A stretch of 37,680 nt of DNA from Gammaproteobacteria bacterium (GTDB taxonomy: Bacteria; Pseudomonadota; Gammaproteobacteria; GCA-2400775), in the NCBI GenBank assembly GCA_015492075.1, contig WGFU01000011.1, forward strand, positions 1 through 37,680, written 5' to 3'. The stretch's first letter is position 1. Each line of letters begins with the position of its first letter. Below, in pieces: positions 35,439 to 37,680 of the stretch. Under the pieces are notes generated by a model, which worked only from the letters and a program-made list of their open reading frames with translations, searched no databases and was not told the DNA's origin. The translations under genes and the position numbers were made by a program.

Positions 35439-35915
35439 TTAACGACGCTGGCGGAAAAACGTCTTAAGCAGCGCAGCGCTTTCAGCAGCGGCTACCCCGC
35501 CAACCACATCAACACGATGATTAAAGGCGGCATTAGAGAACAAATCAACAACACTGCCAGCTGCTCCCGCCCTCGGGTCGGTAGTGGCATAGACGACCCG
35601 CTTGATACGAGCATGAATGATGGCACCCGCACACATCGAACAGGGTTCCAGTGTGACGTACAGGGTGGTATCGAGTAATCGATAATTATCCAGTGCTTTT
35701 GCGGCGGCACGCAAGGCCATAATCTCCGCATGCGCGGTGGGATCCACATCACCAATCGGTCTGTTCCAACCCTCCGCAATCAATTTGCCATCTTTGACTA
35801 TACAAGCACCGACCGGCACTTCACCATCTTGTTCAGCTCTGTTGGCCAAACTCAGCGAATGCCGCATCCAATGCTTATCCTGCTCTTCTTGAACAGGCGC
35901 GAGAAGCTCAGACAC
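35439..35915 (-). CDS. tadA: tRNA-specific adenosine deaminase
   Basis: The enzyme has about 158 residues and converts A34 to inosine in tRNA-Arg(ACG). Zinc and proton-transfer residues lie in PTAHAEIMALRAA (HAE) and TLEPCSMCAGAIIHARIKRV (PCxxC). DPRAGAAGSVVDLFSNAAFN is typical of TadA rather than other cytidine deaminase-like enzymes. GTG at 35915 has GGGAG five bases upstream; ATG at 35927 adds four residues without a ribosome site. It is essential in most bacteria. The gene ends 180 bp from the convergent mltF. Confidence 0.94.
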   Translation of the reverse strand: MSELLAPVQEEQDKHWMRHSLSLANRAEQDGEVPVGACIVKDGKLIAEGWNRPIGDVDPTAHAEIMALRAAAKALDNYRLLDTTLYVTLEPCSMCAGAIIHARIKRVVYATTDPRAGAAGSVVDLFSNAAFNHRVDVVGGVAAAESAALLKTFFRQRR

Positions 35916-35936
35916 GCCTACTCCCATTCGATTGTA

Positions 35937-36015
35937 AATAAGCCTTTTTTAACTATTTTTTTCAACGACTTATTCTGTTAATTGATAATACCATGAAAAA
36001 TACCATGCTCAGAAA
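35937..36015. repeat. direct repeat, copy A, beyond the zeta-like kinase gene
   Basis: This ~80-bp segment starts AATAAGCC and ends AGAAA, and aligns with 37292-37373 in the same orientation. A 22-bp core (35986-36007) is identical in both copies and contains two ATACCATG units separated by AAAA. The rest is diverged but alignable. The two copies bracket the toxin-antitoxin-like genes. Confidence 0.75.
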
Positions 36016-36127
36016 TTCTTGTTCCGGCAGGCTCAGGATCATGGTCAGGCCGCAGTCACTGTAACAATAAACCCGTCACGTTTTTCCAGGTTAACAGGGA
36101 TACTGTTCCCGGAATTTCAGTCACAGC

Positions 36128-36736
36128 CTATTTGAAATGTTGCAGGCAAACCGCTGCCACCGGCCTGGCCCAATCCGGCATATTTGTATCCAGATATATA
36201 ATGTTACCGTTTTCAACTGATACTAGTTCACGGATATCCGGTAAGCCGTTACTGCCCAGAGGCATCGAGTTGTCATACACAGCCAGCTTGTCCAGCCCCG
36301 GCGCCAGACGGCAAAGGTTGCGCATTGATGATGCATAGCGTTCACGGATTTTATGTTCAGGTATATCGTGACCGCCCCGCACCACCCGAGCCGCGACACG
36401 TTCGATATGCAGTTCGGGCGATCCAAGACCACAGTACCATACCCGGACGGGCACGCCGGCAGCGATAGCATCCAGCAAGGTCGCGGTGATGGAATGGCCA
36501 CCCAGCGTAGTTTCGAATGCAAAATTCGTGTTTGTGTGGATAGCCTGTCTCAGGCGGTTCAGACCTTCATGCCAGACTTGGCTGTCTATGTCCCCGGACT
36601 GTCTTTGCGGAAAACGCAACCGCATCTCGTGGGCAATCTCATCCGGGTTGTACCAGTCCTGCCCCCTCGCACGCAGGTTGGCACCACCGATCGAGCTTTT
36701 ACCGGCTCCGTTGACGCCGGCCAGAACGAGGATCAA
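36128..36736 (-). CDS. zeta-toxin-like P-loop kinase (COG4185 type)
   Basis: This 202-residue P-loop kinase starts MILVLAGVNGAGKSSIGG (Walker A at 8-16). Next come the NPDEIAHEMRLRFP segment, FAFETTLGGHSITATLLDAI and the Arg-rich IERVAARVVRGGHDIPEHKI region that precedes the helical C-terminus. This is the layout of small zeta/COG4185 kinases, some of which phosphorylate UDP-GlcNAc-type sugars and poison wall synthesis. The start is TTG at 36736, with AGGA eight bases upstream inside the preceding gene. The 38-bp overlap with that gene suggests coupled translation. No epsilon/PezA-type antitoxin is present. Toxicity is an inference. Confidence 0.8.
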   Translation of the reverse strand: MILVLAGVNGAGKSSIGGANLRARGQDWYNPDEIAHEMRLRFPQRQSGDIDSQVWHEGLNRLRQAIHTNTNFAFETTLGGHSITATLLDAIAAGVPVRVWYCGLGSPELHIERVAARVVRGGHDIPEHKIRERYASSMRNLCRLAPGLDKLAVYDNSMPLGSNGLPDIRELVSVENGNIIYLDTNMPDWARPVAAVCLQHFK

Positions 36737-37142
36737 CGTGACTATCCTGCGCAGTCTCGGTCGCGCCTGGCCGGTAATTGGAATTCAGCGTGTCCTCTTC
36801 GGTGAACAGAGCAGCATCTATTGATGTTGCCGCGCCGGGCTGGTTCATGGTCGCGACCAGCGTATCGAATCGTTCACCAAGCGCCTGGGTAAAACCGTCG
36901 TCAGAGCTATCCTGCCGCAGCTGTTGCAACAGCGTGACCATCTCATCGTACTGCCGTTGAGACAAGGTGACCATCGAACCATGCCCCTGTATCTTCACCG
37001 CCACCGCCTGTGCGCTATCGGTGAGCTGTCTCAGTAGCCCGGTACCCTTGCGAGCCAGGCTGGACATGGATACGCTCTGCAAGTCAGATGAAGGCTTGAG
37101 ATCCATCAGGCCGTCTGGAATGGTGATTCTGTCTAAAGGCAT
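36699..37142 (-). CDS. Phd/YefM-like antitoxin paired with zeta-like kinase
   Basis: The protein has about 147 residues. Residues 24-75 read like a Phd/YefM antitoxin DNA-binding fold: SLARKGTGLLRQLTDSAQAV then KIQGHGSMVTLSQRQYDEMV. An acidic and then basic, probably flexible C-terminus follows (ending RSGRRQRSR), suited to wrapping a toxin. ATG at 37142 leaves a leader of about 25 bases after the predicted start site. ATG at 37160 and GTG at 37202 are alternatives, but the latter would overlap the promoter. The 3' end overlaps the kinase gene by 38 bp. Phd-type partners normally pair with Doc or RelE-like toxins, so this pairing is unusual. Confidence 0.65.
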   Translation of the reverse strand: MPLDRITIPDGLMDLKPSSDLQSVSMSSLARKGTGLLRQLTDSAQAVAVKIQGHGSMVTLSQRQYDEMVTLLQQLRQDSSDDGFTQALGERFDTLVATMNQPGAATSIDAALFTEEDTLNSNYRPGATETAQDSHVDPRSGRRQRSR

Positions 37143-37174
37143 GGCGATTACCAATGGCATCGAGTACAAAAATA

Positions 37175-37204
37175 AATATAGCACAACATTCACATTATTC
37201 ACAA
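37175..37204 (-). promoter_or_regulatory. candidate promoter for the antitoxin-kinase pair
   Basis: On the minus strand TTGTGA (37204-37199) and TATATT (37180-37175) are 18 bp apart, about 30 bp before the preferred antitoxin ATG. Confidence 0.4.
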
Positions 37205-37291
37205 TACCTTATTTTTGGCGGATAATAAACGACTTTGCCACCCACAAGCCAATGAAATAGCTTATGAATTCCAGTCTCCCATTCTATTATC

Positions 37292-37373
37292 AATAAGCCA
37301 TTTTTAGTTATTATAATCAATAGCTTGTTTTTCTACTAATTGGTAATACCATGAAAAATACCATGTTGAGAAA
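37292..37373. repeat. direct repeat, copy B, upstream of the antitoxin gene
   Basis: This is the partner of copy A at 35937-36015, in the same orientation. The identical 22-bp core is at 37344-37365. In this copy the core is entered by a perfect palindrome TGGTAATACCA (37341-37351). Copy A has TGATAATACCA instead. Confidence 0.75.
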
Positions 37374-37484
37374 ATCCTTCAAAATGCTCGATAAAATTGC
37401 CTATTGATTACCAGAACTCCCCCACCTTTCCCCTATTGGGATAGTTGTACCCAAGCCCTAAGACTCCTTAATTACTACCTTTTT

Positions 37485-37523
37485 ATTCCGTAATTTACGT
37501 TGATATATTCCGTATTTTACGTT
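37485..37523 (+). promoter_or_regulatory. tandem palindromic operator-like repeats before the ATPase gene
   Basis: Two 17-bp units, ATTCCGTAATTTACGTT (37485-37501) and ATTCCGTATTTTACGTT (37507-37523), differ at one base and are spaced 22 bp apart, close to two helical turns. The first contains the perfect palindrome CGTAA-T-TTACG. A -10-like TATATT (37504-37509) lies between them, so a bound protein would block the promoter. Confidence 0.6.
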
Positions 37524-37534
37524 ATTGTTTCGTC

Positions 37535-37680
37535 ATGAATGCGCCATCCCTGTATCCACGCTGGATTGAACCACGAATTGATGAGGCTTTACAGGATACC
37601 CCCGTGGTTTTGCTTGCCGGACCACGCCAGGCCGGCAAGACGACCCTCGTACGCCAATTCGCTGAACGGGGGCTGCACTA
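37535..37680 (+). CDS. ATPase of the AAA/DUF4143 type, N-terminal part (cut by window edge)
   Basis: The first 48 codons run from ATG at 37535 to the window end. The product starts MNAPSLYPRWIEPRIDEALQ and then reads VVLLAGPRQAGKTTLVRQFA, a Walker A loop (GPRQAGKTT) in the position typical of the DUF4143-containing ATPases common in genomic islands. The characteristic C-terminal domain is outside the window. No ribosome site precedes the ATG, and the predicted transcription start is about 20 bases upstream. The two palindromes at 37485-37523 suggest autorepression or repression by a partner. Confidence 0.8.
   Translation, partial: MNAPSLYPRWIEPRIDEALQDTPVVLLAGPRQAGKTTLVRQFAERGLH

Noticed and set aside
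36031-36127. A short minus-strand frame after the zeta-like gene ending with a plausible peptide tail (VNLEKRDGFIVTVTAA)
   Set aside because: It is about 23 codons long, follows a stop directly and has no start codon; at most it is a gene remnant, which cannot be supported.

Overview
The window reads as chromosomal DNA of a gammaproteobacterium. The main reason is a gene order on the minus strand, truA-trpF-trpB-trpA-accD-folC-dedD-cvpA-purF-(four c-di-GMP genes)-metZ. Apart from the inserts and trpBA, this is the metZ-purF-cvpA-SPOR-folC-accD-trpF-truA cluster I know from Pseudomonas. lpxH, a PagL-like lipid A deacylase, mltF and dedD confirm a Gram-negative envelope. The species cannot be named from sequence alone.

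Layout. 1-329: the left end of an IS5-family element, cut by the window edge. 0.7-4.7 kb: gltX, a periplasmic cyclophilin, lpxH and hemH. 4.9-7.1 kb: a GH100 neutral invertase followed by an HDOD signalling protein. 7.1-9.4 kb: htpG and a NUDIX hydrolase. 10.1-11.7 kb: phosphoglucomutase, apparently starting at ATT. 11.8-14.4 kb: metZ and a glycerate 2-kinase gene behind a SAM-II riboswitch with a complete antiterminator/terminator switch. 14.6-21.7 kb: a c-di-GMP block holding two GGDEF-EAL proteins, a YfiR-like periplasmic protein and an outer-membrane beta-barrel protein. 22.3-26.4 kb: purF, cvpA, dedD and folC. 26.4-27.55 kb: an accessory insert with inverted repeats and two tiny overlapping ORFs. 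27.55-32.0 kb: accD, trpA, trpB, trpF and truA. 32.1-35.9 kb: a PagL-like protein, PPK2, tRNA-Ser(CGA), mltF and tadA. 35.9-37.4 kb: a Phd-like antitoxin plus zeta-like kinase pair between two ~80-bp direct repeats. From 37.5 kb: the start of a DUF4143-type ATPase gene behind tandem palindromes.

How the parts work together. The purF/accD/trp/folC/truA backbone is housekeeping metabolism. Methionine synthesis by sulfhydrylation (MetZ) is probably switched off by SAM through premature termination, and the glycerate kinase gene 14 bp downstream may share that control. In the c-di-GMP block, the barrel protein, YfiR and the CHASE8-like/HAMP/GGDEF/EAL protein form one operon resembling YfiBNR, but with the OmpA-like lipoprotein replaced by a barrel and a phosphodiesterase domain added to the cyclase.

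Most noteworthy are the SAM-II switch, the YfiR-barrel operon, the Phd-zeta cassette between direct repeats, the ATT start of pgm, and the insert between folC and accD. No CRISPR array, rRNA or prophage was seen. All assignments rest on motif reading; no database search was run.
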